This document shows, piece after piece, positions 9,178-16,826 of a stretch of 58,719 nt of DNA. The notes under the pieces were generated by a model. The model was not told the origin of the DNA. It saw nothing but the letters and a program-made list of their open reading frames with translations, and searched no databases. Made by a program: the position numbers and the translations under genes. This DNA comes from Legionellaceae bacterium. Lineage in GTDB: Bacteria; Pseudomonadota; Gammaproteobacteria; Legionellales; Legionellaceae. The stretch lies in contig CANJHO010000002.1 of the NCBI GenBank assembly GCA_947474165.1, forward strand, positions 1 to 58,719, written 5' to 3'. Every line of letters begins with the position of its first letter. Position 1 is the stretch's first letter.

Positions 9178-9373
9178 TCAAACCATTTCAATAGAATTGA
9201 TGAGCTCTTTTATGTTCGCATCGAGTTTCCCTAAGTGAATTTTAATGGCTGCCTCCCAGATGGAAATACTGCTGACATAGACAACATCTGCATCAATAAT
9301 GATAGACCGGGCTTTTTTAGATAAATGAGCATCATCTTTAAGCCACCAAATAATGAAGAAAACAATAGGTGTT
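9178..9373 (-). pseudogene. Remnant of a VapC-like PIN-domain toxin
   Basis: The reverse strand encodes IIWWLKDDAHLSKKAR and then VYVSSISIWEAAIKIHLGKL before a stop at 9178. This is the N-terminal part of a PIN-domain ribonuclease of the VapC type. The expected start and first catalytic Asp (LLDTHxxxWW) are missing: the reading frame upstream of WWL runs into unrelated sequence, consistent with a small deletion. The C-terminal acidic residues are cut off by the stop. No vapB partner is visible. Too incomplete to be active. Confidence 0.7.
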
Positions 9374-9431
9374 TTATGCGGCTTGGTCGGGTTTGGGTCG
9401 ATGGTTTGTAAGGTAGTGGCTAGATAGAAAA

Positions 9432-9478
9432 AGCCCGCAGCAGGGATGGGCCCCTCGCGGGGTATAATGCTGCGGGCT
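9432..9478 (-). terminator. Rho-independent terminator after the small secreted protein gene
   Basis: AGCCCGCAGCA (9432-9442) and TGCTGCGGGCT (9468-9478) form an 11-bp GC-rich stem. On the reverse strand it is followed at once by a run of T. The loop holds a second small hairpin (CCCC/GGGG), so the structure is branched. Confidence 0.75.
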
Positions 9479-9526
9479 GTATTATGTTAGACAAAGTTTG
9501 ATTTGACTAAGGGTGTTTTACTCTTA

Positions 9527-9733
9527 TTATTGGAGACACTGTTCTTGGGTGCCCTTAACGTGACAAACTTTAGTCACGGTTTCTTTTCCCGCTACCCATA
9601 CCGAATGCTTCATACAATTAACTACTAATTTAGTCCCGCAACTTTCCATACTATATGAAGCAGGAACAACACCAGCCAGTCCAATTAAAGTAATTGCTAT
9701 CATACCAGTTTGTTTCCATGTGATATTTTTCAT
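9527..9733 (-). CDS. Small secreted Cys-containing protein, unknown
   Basis: I do not recognise this protein. The start at 9733 is chosen because GGAGAAAACAAC precedes the ATG; a longer in-frame start at 9763 lacks a site. The 68-residue product has a signal-peptide-like N-terminus (KNITWKQ, then a hydrophobic stretch ending PASYSM). The mature part is about 40 residues with four Cys (ESCGTK, VNCMKH, KVCHV, QCLQ), which could form two disulphides. Its own terminator follows. Probably periplasmic or exported. Confidence 0.6.
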   Translation of the reverse strand: MKNITWKQTGMIAITLIGLAGVVPASYSMESCGTKLVVNCMKHSVWVAGKETVTKVCHVKGTQEQCLQ

Positions 9734-9800
9734 GTTGTTTTCTCCGTTCGTTGATATTTCCATTGCCGCTCACAAAAAGTGCTTGTTTGCGGATTTGTAT

Positions 9801-10067
9801 CTACAACTTTTCTACAACACTGCTTTGCCCGGTATGATGAGATGTTAACCTTTTTATCGATGGTATTTGCATCTGCACGGGCCTTATCATCACATTGTAA
9901 GTGTATTGATGATTTAAATCGAGTTGTTTCTCCATTGGTCTATGTTCTTCAGTATAGACTATTTTTTGAAAAAGATAGTTTGGCTGTGTATCACCGGTAA
10001 TTCCTTCAACATCTAATAGAGGAGATGGCGCGGTGCTTGCATGAGTTTCTGTTTGATCTAACAACAT
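9801..10067 (-). CDS. Doubtful small ORF, possibly a decayed gene
   Basis: An 88-codon frame whose first half (MLLDQTETHASTAPSPLLD) reads like protein while the second half does not. There is no ribosome binding site before the ATG, and a mobile palindrome (10082-10216) sits immediately upstream, where it may have displaced the promoter. I recognise no family. It may be only the best open frame of a gene-free gap. Confidence 0.2.
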   Translation of the reverse strand: MLLDQTETHASTAPSPLLDVEGITGDTQPNYLFQKIVYTEEHRPMEKQLDLNHQYTYNVMIRPVQMQIPSIKRLTSHHTGQSSVVEKL

Positions 10068-10081
10068 AATCTACAAAAAAG

Positions 10082-10216
10082 GTAACACCCCAGGTACGTC
10101 ATCCTGAGCGTAGCGAAGGATCTCAACTTGACCCTATCCGAGCCATACTCAGGAGATCCTTCACTGCGTTCAGGATGACGTACCTGGGGAGCATGATGAC
10201 GTACCTGGGGAGTTAC
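10082..10216. mobile_element. Mobile palindrome (MITE-like), copy 1, with 8-bp target duplication
   Basis: Starts GTAACACCCCAGGTACGTCA and ends with its complement. It matches the element at 12314-12427 almost base for base, but a 21-bp unit containing GATGACGTACCTGGGGA is duplicated at its right end. CAAAAAAG occurs exactly at both flanks (10074-10081 and 10217-10224), an 8-bp direct repeat that indicates transposition. No coding capacity; the inner arms contain the motif GTCATCCTGAGCGTAGCGAA. Confidence 0.85.
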
Positions 10217-10249
10217 CAAAAAAGCGCAATAACGTGAGATGATCAGGTG

Positions 10250-11296
10250 TCAACAGCCCCTAAAATTAAATAAAAAACCATGTCGATTGTGATGCGCTTT
10301 TCGTTGGTCTAAAAAAGCGAGTGTTTTATCGTGGGCTGATTTTAATACATGAGTCTCCAATAATGGATTGTATAAAGAAAGCACCCGTTCTATCCAGTGT
10401 TCTTTTGTGAATGGAATGGGTGTTATTGTAGAAAGCGCCTTCTTGATGCTCGGTTTGGTTAATCCATAGTAATCATGTAATTGTTCGCTGATTTTAATCA
10501 TGGCAGCCTCTTTTGCTTCGATACTATGACCTGCAATGTGAGGAGTGCACAAGGTTGACAATTTAACAATGTCGGGGTTGATGTGGGGTTCATCTTGATA
10601 GACGTCAGTGCAATAGGTGATTCGCTGCATGGTTTTTAATAGCGCCGCTTCATTCACAATACCCCCGCGAGCTGCATTGATAATGACGGTGCCTGGTTTT
10701 AATTGATTCAGAAAAGCAAGGTCTAATAAATTGGCACTGGGATAAGGTTTCGTTGTGTGAAAATTAGGGTGCACACACAAGAGATCACATTGGGTGAGTA
10801 GGTCTAGTTCGCAATAGGGATAACTCGTATCGATGGCTTGCCTGGGTGGGTCATAACAAATTACTTCAAAACCAATGGCCTTGAGGCGTGTTACTACCTG
10901 TTGGCCGACTTCACCAAGACCAATCACACCGGCCTTAAGGCCCATGATGAGATGATGCTGAAATAAATAGGCCAGTGTTGACATGATATAATCAGCAACA
11001 GCGCTTGCATTGCAACCTTTTGCATCGAAAAGTGCAATCTGATGTTGTTTTAAATAGTCCGTATCAATATGATCAACCCCACTGCTGGCAGTGGCTACAC
11101 ATTGAATGGGGCACTTTTGCAGCAGGGCGGGGGTTACTTTTAAGGTTGATCGACAAAGCAGGATGTTCTGTGTGGGCAGCTTATCTGCCACCTCATGCGC
11201 TGAGGTATATTGAGTGAGAGTAAAGGGGGCCTTAAATAGCTGTGATAAATTGGGCAAGGCACTATCGGCAAGAATTTTTATAGGCTTCTGTGTCAT
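10250..11296 (-). CDS. pdxB: Erythronate-4-phosphate dehydrogenase
   Basis: PdxB oxidises 4-phosphoerythronate, the second step of DXP-dependent pyridoxal phosphate synthesis. The 348-residue protein opens with KILADSALPNLSQLF and carries the PdxB-type substrate segment ATASSGVDHID. GCNASAVADYIMS follows, then the NAD-binding Rossmann loop GVIGLGEVGQQVV, and INAARGGIVNEAALL with the catalytic Arg region. PHIAGHSIEAK holds the catalytic His; the form HIAG followed by the E-K pattern separates PdxB from other 2-hydroxyacid dehydrogenases. It is about 30 residues shorter than the E. coli protein at the C-terminus. Confidence 0.9.
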   Translation of the reverse strand: MTQKPIKILADSALPNLSQLFKAPFTLTQYTSAHEVADKLPTQNILLCRSTLKVTPALLQKCPIQCVATASSGVDHIDTDYLKQHQIALFDAKGCNASAVADYIMSTLAYLFQHHLIMGLKAGVIGLGEVGQQVVTRLKAIGFEVICYDPPRQAIDTSYPYCELDLLTQCDLLCVHPNFHTTKPYPSANLLDLAFLNQLKPGTVIINAARGGIVNEAALLKTMQRITYCTDVYQDEPHINPDIVKLSTLCTPHIAGHSIEAKEAAMIKISEQLHDYYGLTKPSIKKALSTITPIPFTKEHWIERVLSLYNPLLETHVLKSAHDKTLAFLDQRKAHHNRHGFLFNFRGC

Positions 11297-11371
11297 GCCA
11301 ATGCCGGATGAATCAGAGAATTAATAGGGCTTGCCATGATAGGCCTTTTAGCTATTTTTGGGGTAAAGGTT

Positions 11372-11397
11372 GTTATACTGCGCGCTCGCAGTATAAC
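11372..11397. repeat. TATACTGC palindrome between pdxB and the PAP2 gene
   Basis: GTTATACTGCG (11372-11382) and CGCAGTATAAC (11387-11397) are exact inverted arms with a 4-base loop. It is the fullest copy of a short palindrome that recurs in intergenic gaps of this window, and lies in the divergent pdxB/PAP2 interval. Confidence 0.7.
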
Positions 11398-11534
11398 ATG
11401 GGGTTCATAAACAGGGCAAACGCATCTTATGCTTAAAATTTTCACAAACCATCCGAACCGCGTTAGATGATCTTGCCATGGGTTCATAAAAAAATACGCA
11501 AATGCTAATTGTATAGTGTACGATTAGGATTTCA

Positions 11535-11560
11535 ATATATACTGCTTATGCAGTATATAT
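11535..11560. repeat. TATACTGC palindrome just upstream of the PAP2 gene
   Basis: ATATATACTGC (11535-11545) and GCAGTATATAT (11550-11560) are exact inverted arms with a 4-base loop, ending 12 bases before the GTG start of the PAP2 gene and next to its ribosome binding site. It could work as an operator, or as a hairpin masking translation. Confidence 0.7.
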
Positions 11561-11572
11561 AGGGGGGATAGG

Positions 11573-12238
11573 GTGGATCGATTTGAGCGTTTATTTAGTT
11601 TTGTGATCAAACCATGGGTGCTTGTTGCTTTTATTGGGTTTGTTTTTTTCTCATTTTTCTTCCTGGATCGACCGATTGCGTTCTTTTTCCATGCGCTTGA
11701 TTCTAAAACCAAGCTACCTTTTCTTTCTATCTTCACGAAGCTGGGTTCAAATGTTTTTTATTTTGGGCCTCTTTTTATATTGGCCGTGTGCTTTCGCTAT
11801 ATTTTTAAAAACAAAAAATGGGAGACTCGGATTTGGTTTTTATGGTTTTGTGTGCTGATTTCTAATGTGATTTGTTTTGCTCTAAAAGTCTCACTGGGTC
11901 GTGCTCGGCCATTTTTGTGGTTTGATTCTGATCTGTATGGATTTTATTGGATGAAACTGCAGCCGCGTTTTTGGTCGTTGCCTTCAGGTCACACGACCAC
12001 GGTCATGAGTTTGCTGTTTGGTTTATGTATTTTGTTCCCGCGCTATTTTTATGCTTTTATGATGTTGGGCGTGATGGTGGTTTTTTCGCGTATTATTCTG
12101 ACAGAACATTATTTGAGTGATGTGCTGGTAGCGAGTTATCTTGCGCTAGTAGAGATAGGGCTGTTGTTGGTGTTTTTTCGGCTTAAATCAACGCAGGCTT
12201 ATAACCTATTAAAGGGGACATTGAACAAGACGGCATGA
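11573..12238 (+). CDS. PAP2-family membrane phosphatase
   Basis: A 221-residue membrane protein with about six hydrophobic segments and the full PAP2 signature: KVSLGRARP (K105), PSGHTTT, and SRIILTEHYLSDV with the catalytic His and Asp. Such enzymes hydrolyse lipid phosphates: phosphatidic acid, undecaprenyl pyrophosphate, or lipid A phosphates (LpxE-like). The substrate cannot be told from sequence. The start is GTG, preceded by AGGGGGGA. A TATACTGC palindrome lies just before the ribosome binding site, and another (12252-12272) follows the stop. Confidence 0.88.
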   Translation: MDRFERLFSFVIKPWVLVAFIGFVFFSFFFLDRPIAFFFHALDSKTKLPFLSIFTKLGSNVFYFGPLFILAVCFRYIFKNKKWETRIWFLWFCVLISNVICFALKVSLGRARPFLWFDSDLYGFYWMKLQPRFWSLPSGHTTTVMSLLFGLCILFPRYFYAFMMLGVMVVFSRIILTEHYLSDVLVASYLALVEIGLLLVFFRLKSTQAYNLLKGTLNKTA

Positions 12239-12251
12239 TTCGGTGTAAGCT

Positions 12252-12301
12252 GTTATACTGCGAGGGCAGTATCGTTTGAGAAAAGCTGTTTTTTTCTCAA
12301 A
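12252..12301. repeat. TATACTGC palindrome and AT-rich hairpin after the PAP2 gene
   Basis: ATACTGC/GCAGTAT arms at about 12255-12272 form a degenerate copy of the short palindrome. It is followed by a second hairpin, TTTGAGAAAA (12275-12284) with TTTTCTCAAA (12292-12301). Together they may end transcription of the PAP2 gene. Confidence 0.45.
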
Positions 12302-12313
12302 TTCTGGATTAAA

Positions 12314-12427
12314 GTAACACCCCAGGTACGTCATCCTGAGCGTAGCGAAGGATCTCAACTTGACCCTATCTGAGCCATACTCAGGAGATCCTTCACTGCG
12401 TTCAGGATGACGTACCTGGGGAGTTAC
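12314..12427. mobile_element. Mobile palindrome (MITE-like), copy 2, with 8-bp target duplication
   Basis: A 114-bp element that starts GTAACACCCCAGGTACGTCA and ends with the near-complement. It is nearly identical to 10082-10216. GGATTAAA occurs exactly at both flanks (12306-12313 and 12428-12435), an 8-bp direct repeat. No coding capacity. Confidence 0.88.
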
Positions 12428-12497
12428 GGATTAAATTAAGAATACGTTATTTGTCCAAATGCCAATGTCAACATGCCCCAATATTAAAGGGATCCTT

Positions 12498-13694
12498 ATG
12501 AAAGTATTTTGCTTGCGTTTAATTGTTTTATTAGGTTTTACAATCATACTGCAGGGTAATGTCCTCGCGGCAGATTGGTATCATATTAATGCAGAAAAGA
12601 ACGTGACGATTAATGTGGACTTGTTTCTTTCATCAACCTGCCCGCATTGTCATAAGGAAGATTTGTTTTTTCGTGAGGTAGAAAAAAAAGAGCCGTGGCT
12701 GATTGTGCATCGTTATGTCATTAATCAAGATAAGTCAGCATTGGAAACTTTTTTTAAACACCTTCATGAAGCTAAAGAAACCAATATCTCAGTCCCATCC
12801 CTTTTCTTTTGTGATAGCCATTGGATAGGTTTTTCAGATGAAGCCACAACAGGAAAAATTTTATTAGATGCCCTGAAATATTGTCGTTCAAAAATAATCC
12901 AGCAGGGTCAATTAAGCTCAGAGACAATCAGTGTTCTACAGAAAGAATCCGCATCAATGCGGATTCGAATGAATGCTAATGTGGCGAATTCTGCTCTTTT
13001 ATTTACCTCATGGGCTGCACTGACGGATGCAACGAATCCCTGTTCATTATTTTGCATGTCCGTATTGCTTGCTTTTTTATGGTTGTATCCCCTTCAGAAA
13101 TGGTCTCAATTTGGTTTAGGCCTTGTTTTTCTGTTATCGTTAGGCGCTACTCATTTGCTGCAACAGATCTATTCAACCAATTATCATCAATCAGTACCCC
13201 AATTGAGCATATGGCCGATCCTCGTGGGTATTGTATTACTTTTTCTGGTGTTTAAGACCTACCGCAATCAGCTCTCAGGCGCCATTGCTAATCCCAGTTT
13301 AATGACGGTTGTGGTGATGGCACTGATGGTATTGATGGTCCAATTATACCAACAAACATGTGCTTTAAATATGACCTTTATCTATAATCAATGGCTCACC
13401 AATCGAGCTTACCCAGAGGCAACGCGTCTTTTTTACCAAATGCTTTATCAAGTATTCTATTTACTTCCGTATATCGGATTGCTCTTGTTTTACTTGTTGA
13501 TGGGTCGACACCGCTGGATTCGTCCATTTCACAAGGGTCTCAATTGGGCTGCCTACTTGATACTCAGCAGCATAGGCATTATATTGCTGCTTTTCCCACC
13601 ACTGTTTGGTAATTTATGGGCTTCTCTGATCGTATTGGTCGGATCAATGCTGGTGGGCTGGTTCGCGGAGCGTCTTTATGCAAAAACTAAGTGA
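12498..13694 (+). CDS. Thioredoxin-fold domain fused to a polytopic membrane domain
   Basis: A 398-residue protein: signal sequence (residues 1-24, ending VLAAD), then a periplasmic thioredoxin-like domain with CPHC at 48-51 and the cis-proline segment VPSLFFC. The C-terminal half has about seven membrane helices. The first of these contains NPCSLFC and a later one QQTCAL, so membrane cysteines are available as in DsbD/CcdA electron carriers. It may pass reducing power across the membrane, or oxidise or isomerise thiols; no named family is recognised. The start at 12498 is preceded by AAAGGGAT. Its last 17 bases overlap lipA in another frame. Confidence 0.6.
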   Translation: MKVFCLRLIVLLGFTIILQGNVLAADWYHINAEKNVTINVDLFLSSTCPHCHKEDLFFREVEKKEPWLIVHRYVINQDKSALETFFKHLHEAKETNISVPSLFFCDSHWIGFSDEATTGKILLDALKYCRSKIIQQGQLSSETISVLQKESASMRIRMNANVANSALLFTSWAALTDATNPCSLFCMSVLLAFLWLYPLQKWSQFGLGLVFLLSLGATHLLQQIYSTNYHQSVPQLSIWPILVGIVLLFLVFKTYRNQLSGAIANPSLMTVVVMALMVLMVQLYQQTCALNMTFIYNQWLTNRAYPEATRLFYQMLYQVFYLLPYIGLLLFYLLMGRHRWIRPFHKGLNWAAYLILSSIGIILLLFPPLFGNLWASLIVLVGSMLVGWFAERLYAKTK

Positions 13695-14661
13695 TATCCC
13701 GGTGGTTGTTGACAGTGGTCAGAAATATAAAACCACACAGGGGACTGTTGCCATTAAAAATGGTGTTAAATCAGCGAGCACACCCCATACTCGGTTAGCA
13801 AAGCCGAAGTGGTTGCGTATTCTTAATAAGACAACGCCTGCTTTTAGCGAAGTGAAAGCCCAGGTGAAAGCGCATCGACTCTCTACGGTTTGTGAAGAAG
13901 CCAAGTGTCCGAATATTGCAGAGTGCTGGTCACATGGGACTGCCACGATTATGTTGATGGGATCAGTGTGCACCCGCGCTTGTCGGTTTTGTGCTGTGGA
14001 CACAGGAAATCCCCATGGCTGGCTTGATAAAGAAGAGCCTGATAATACCGCGACAACCGTTGCATTGATGAATTTGGATTATGTTGTATTGACATCAGTG
14101 AATCGAGACGATTTATTAGATGGGGGGGCTAAACATTATGCTGACGCCATTCGTGCCATCAAAAAACGCTGTCCAAAAACTAAAATAGAAGCATTAACCC
14201 CAGATTTTCAAGGAAATTGTGAACATGTGGCTGTGTTGTTGGACAGTGGCGTTGATGTATTTGCTCAAAATGTGGAAACCGTTGAACGCTTGACCCATCC
14301 GGTTCGTGATAACCGAGCAGGCTATTGGCAAACTTTAACTGTATTGGCTTATGCAAAGCAATACCGGCCTGATGTATTCACTAAAACGAGCCTTATGCTT
14401 GGCTTGGGTGAAACGGATGAGGAAATCATCAAGACCATGGATGACCTTCGCGAAAAACAGGTGGATATTTTAACCTTGGGTCAATATTTACAGCCTACGC
14501 AGCATCATTTGCCCGTTCTGCGCTATGTTACACCCGAACGATTTGCCGAGTTGCGTGAGATTGGTTTACAAAAGGGTTTTTTTGAAGTCGCATCAGGGCC
14601 TTTGGTTCGTTCGAGCTATCGAGCGGATCGTATTTTCAAACGAGATAATTTAGGCCTGTAG
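13678..14661 (+). CDS. lipA: Lipoyl synthase
   Basis: LipA inserts two sulphurs into protein-bound octanoyl groups, using radical SAM chemistry. The 327-residue protein has both iron-sulphur motifs: [13 protein letters not shown] (auxiliary cluster, CX4CX5C) and CTRACRFC (radical SAM, CX3CX2C). The family's C-terminal RSSYRAD is also present. The start overlaps the upstream membrane protein gene by 17 bp, so they are probably cotranscribed. The usual partner lipB is not adjacent. A hairpin at 14742-14764 follows. Confidence 0.96.
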   Translation: MQKLSDIPVVVDSGQKYKTTQGTVAIKNGVKSASTPHTRLAKPKWLRILNKTTPAFSEVKAQVKAHRLSTVCEEAKCPNIAECWSHGTATIMLMGSVCTRACRFCAVDTGNPHGWLDKEEPDNTATTVALMNLDYVVLTSVNRDDLLDGGAKHYADAIRAIKKRCPKTKIEALTPDFQGNCEHVAVLLDSGVDVFAQNVETVERLTHPVRDNRAGYWQTLTVLAYAKQYRPDVFTKTSLMLGLGETDEEIIKTMDDLREKQVDILTLGQYLQPTQHHLPVLRYVTPERFAELREIGLQKGFFEVASGPLVRSSYRADRIFKRDNLGL

Positions 14662-14741
14662 TGGTTTTGGCTTAATGAGAATTGACAAAAAATGTAAAAA
14701 GGATATCAATGACGTATTTAGAAAGGGTGTATTTAGAAAAA

Positions 14742-14764
14742 CCGAACTGGCCATGCCAGTTCGG
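14742..14764. terminator. Bidirectional terminator between lipA and rpsT
   Basis: CCGAACTGGC and GCCAGTTCGG form a perfect 10-bp stem with a CAT loop. The reverse strand continues into a T run (TTTTTC), giving a good rpsT terminator. The forward strand has GTGTTTTC, weaker, for lipA. Confidence 0.75.
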
Positions 14765-14798
14765 GTGTTTTCGGACTTAGAGCGACGGAAACGCTGGA

Positions 14799-15065
14799 TT
14801 AAGCGGCCATGGCTTTAACGCGAGCGCTTAGGCGGCTTTTAATTCTGGCGGCTTTGTTTTTGTGCAACAATCCCTTGCCTGCTGCTTTATCAATGATGGG
14901 TTGTGCTTTTGAATAAGCAGCACGTGCTGCTTCTAGATCGCCTGCTTCAACCGCTTTCAGAACATTTTTGATAAAGGTACGATACATTGACCGCGCGCTG
15001 GCATTATGTTGACGCAATTTAATGTTTTGGCGGGCGCGCTTAATAGCTGACTTAATATTTGCCAC
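14799..15065 (-). CDS. rpsT: 30S ribosomal protein S20
   Basis: An 88-residue, strongly basic protein starting [20 protein letters not shown], which matches S20 throughout; it binds 16S rRNA early in 30S assembly. The start is GTG, preceded by GTGGAG at the right distance. In E. coli rpsT starts with UUG and is autoregulated in translation, so a non-ATG start here is in character. It is divergent from murJ, as in many gammaproteobacteria. Confidence 0.98.
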   Translation of the reverse strand: MANIKSAIKRARQNIKLRQHNASARSMYRTFIKNVLKAVEAGDLEAARAAYSKAQPIIDKAAGKGLLHKNKAARIKSRLSARVKAMAA

Positions 15066-15104
15066 TTACAATCTCCACTAATACAAATATAACAAAAGAT
15101 GTTA

Positions 15105-15133
15105 ATCTTGCCGCATTAGGGAGACATTGTCAA
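15105..15133 (-). promoter_or_regulatory. Promoter of rpsT
   Basis: On the reverse strand TTGACA (15128-15133) and CAAGAT (15105-15110) are separated by 17 bp, about 40 bp before the GTG start. Consensus -35, weak -10. Confidence 0.5.
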
Positions 15134-15251
15134 GCTAGCATAGGCGGCAATTGCCATAATGATAATAAGCGTCGTGTAAATTATAGTGTTTCAGTATATC
15201 ATAGACCTATTTTATACTGCACTGCGGTAGATTTAACTAGAGTTAATAACG

Positions 15252-16826
15252 ATGTCTGTGACTGAAACCATGCTCCCAAAACGACAAAGCTTGCTCCGCT
15301 CAACATCACTGGTGTCTTTCATGACACTGATGTCGCGTATGATGGGGTTTATACGCGACATGGTGTGTGCCAATTATTTTGGTGCGGGTGTTGGCATGGA
15401 TGCCTTTACTGTGGCCTTTAAAATACCTAATTTCATGCGCCGCCTTTTTGCAGAGGGTGCTTTTTCACAAGCCTTCGTGCCCGTGCTTGCTGAATATCAA
15501 AAAACACGGACTATCGATGAGGTTCGTATTTTTTTAGCACGAATCGCCGGAAGCTTGAGTGTTGTGCTTGGTGTTGTCACCCTTGTTGGCGTGATTGCAA
15601 CGCCTGTGATTGTTTTTATTTTTGCCCCAGGCTTTGGCCATGATGCGACGCGTTCGGTCCTCGCTACTGAAATGTTACGCTTAACTTTTCCTTATTTAAT
15701 GCTGATTTCGCTTACCGCAATGGCAGGCGCTATATTAAATACCTATGGTTATTTTGGTGTACCGGCCGTGACGCCTGTTTTGTTGAATATTAGCTTAATT
15801 CTAGCGGCCATTTATTTAAGTCCACTGTTTGAGCAGCCTATCGTTGCTTTGGCCTGGGGGGTTCTGATTGCCGGAATTGTACAATTATTATTTCAAATTC
15901 CATTTCTTTATCACCGTAAGCTCTTGGTTAAACCCAGTTTGATGATGAAAGATCCCGGCGTGCGTCGTGTTCTTAGGTTGATGGTGCCTGCACTGTTTGG
16001 TGTTTCAATTGCGCAACTTAATTTATTGATTGATACCGTTTTCGCCTCTTTTTTGCAGGTGGGTAGCGTCACTTGGTTATATTTCACCGATCGTTTGACT
16101 GATTTTCCCTTGGGCGTTTTTGGTGTGGCCATTGCCACGGTTATTTTACCGCATTTATCAAGACGTCACGCTGAACAGAGTGCTGAAAATTTTTCTCGTG
16201 CACTCGATTGGGGCTTGCGCCTGTTGTTGTTAATTGGGATTCCTTCAGGCTTAGGATTGGCTTTTTTCTCCATGCCGCTCATCGCCAGTTGTTTTGCTTA
16301 TGGCCGATTTACAGGCATTGATGTGCTACAGACACAAAAGAGTTTAATTGCCTTGGGATTGGGTGTTCCGGCCTTCATGGTGGTAAAAGTATTGGCTTCA
16401 GGATTTTATGCACGCCAAAATATTAAGACGCCAGTTAAAGTGGGTGTATTTGCAATGGTCATTAATACCATTTTCTGTGCATTGTTAATCGGGCCATTGG
16501 CGCATGCGGGTTTGGCTTTGGCCTCAACCATTGCAGGATTTGTTAATTGCGGGGTTTTGTTGGTTTTATTAATTAGGCGAAAAATTTATCAACCCTTGCC
16601 TGGCTGGGGACGATTCATGGCACAACTATTGACAGCATCGACCTTGGTTGTGGGATATTTAATATTGATGAATGGTGAACTATCGTTTTGGTTAGCCAAA
16701 ACCGCGACACTGCGTTTAGGCTTGCTTTTAGCCCATGTCTTGGTTGCTGTGCTGATTTATATGGTCTCGTTGCGCTTGCTAGGCATGCGCCCGGATCAAT
16801 TTCGTGGTCAAATGAGGGAAAATTAA
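15252..16826 (+). CDS. murJ: Lipid II flippase MurJ
   Basis: MurJ (MviN) moves lipid II across the inner membrane. The 524-residue protein has about 14 hydrophobic segments and the N-terminal signature SLVSFMTLMSRMMGFIRD. FKIPNFMRRLFAEGAFSQAF follows, typical of the MurJ central cavity and the best-conserved part of the family. The ribosome binding site before 15252 is weak; an in-frame ATG at 15270 is an alternative. Its stop overlaps the start of the aminopeptidase gene (TAATG), implying translational coupling. Confidence 0.95.
   Translation: MSVTETMLPKRQSLLRSTSLVSFMTLMSRMMGFIRDMVCANYFGAGVGMDAFTVAFKIPNFMRRLFAEGAFSQAFVPVLAEYQKTRTIDEVRIFLARIAGSLSVVLGVVTLVGVIATPVIVFIFAPGFGHDATRSVLATEMLRLTFPYLMLISLTAMAGAILNTYGYFGVPAVTPVLLNISLILAAIYLSPLFEQPIVALAWGVLIAGIVQLLFQIPFLYHRKLLVKPSLMMKDPGVRRVLRLMVPALFGVSIAQLNLLIDTVFASFLQVGSVTWLYFTDRLTDFPLGVFGVAIATVILPHLSRRHAEQSAENFSRALDWGLRLLLLIGIPSGLGLAFFSMPLIASCFAYGRFTGIDVLQTQKSLIALGLGVPAFMVVKVLASGFYARQNIKTPVKVGVFAMVINTIFCALLIGPLAHAGLALASTIAGFVNCGVLLVLLIRRKIYQPLPGWGRFMAQLLTASTLVVGYLILMNGELSFWLAKTATLRLGLLLAHVLVAVLIYMVSLRLLGMRPDQFRGQMREN

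Noticed and set aside
9178..9373. VapC remnant as a functional toxin
   Set aside because: The start and first catalytic Asp cannot be found in any frame, and there is an early stop.
9779..10000. Forward frame in the gap upstream of the small secreted protein
   Set aside because: No ribosome binding site, Cys and Phe scattered without pattern, and it lies antisense to another weak frame.
11293..11487. Reverse-strand frame overlapping the pdxB start by 4 bp
   Set aside because: It runs through the TATACTGC palindrome, has no ribosome binding site, and its translation is unlike protein. The gap is better explained as regulatory or repeat DNA.
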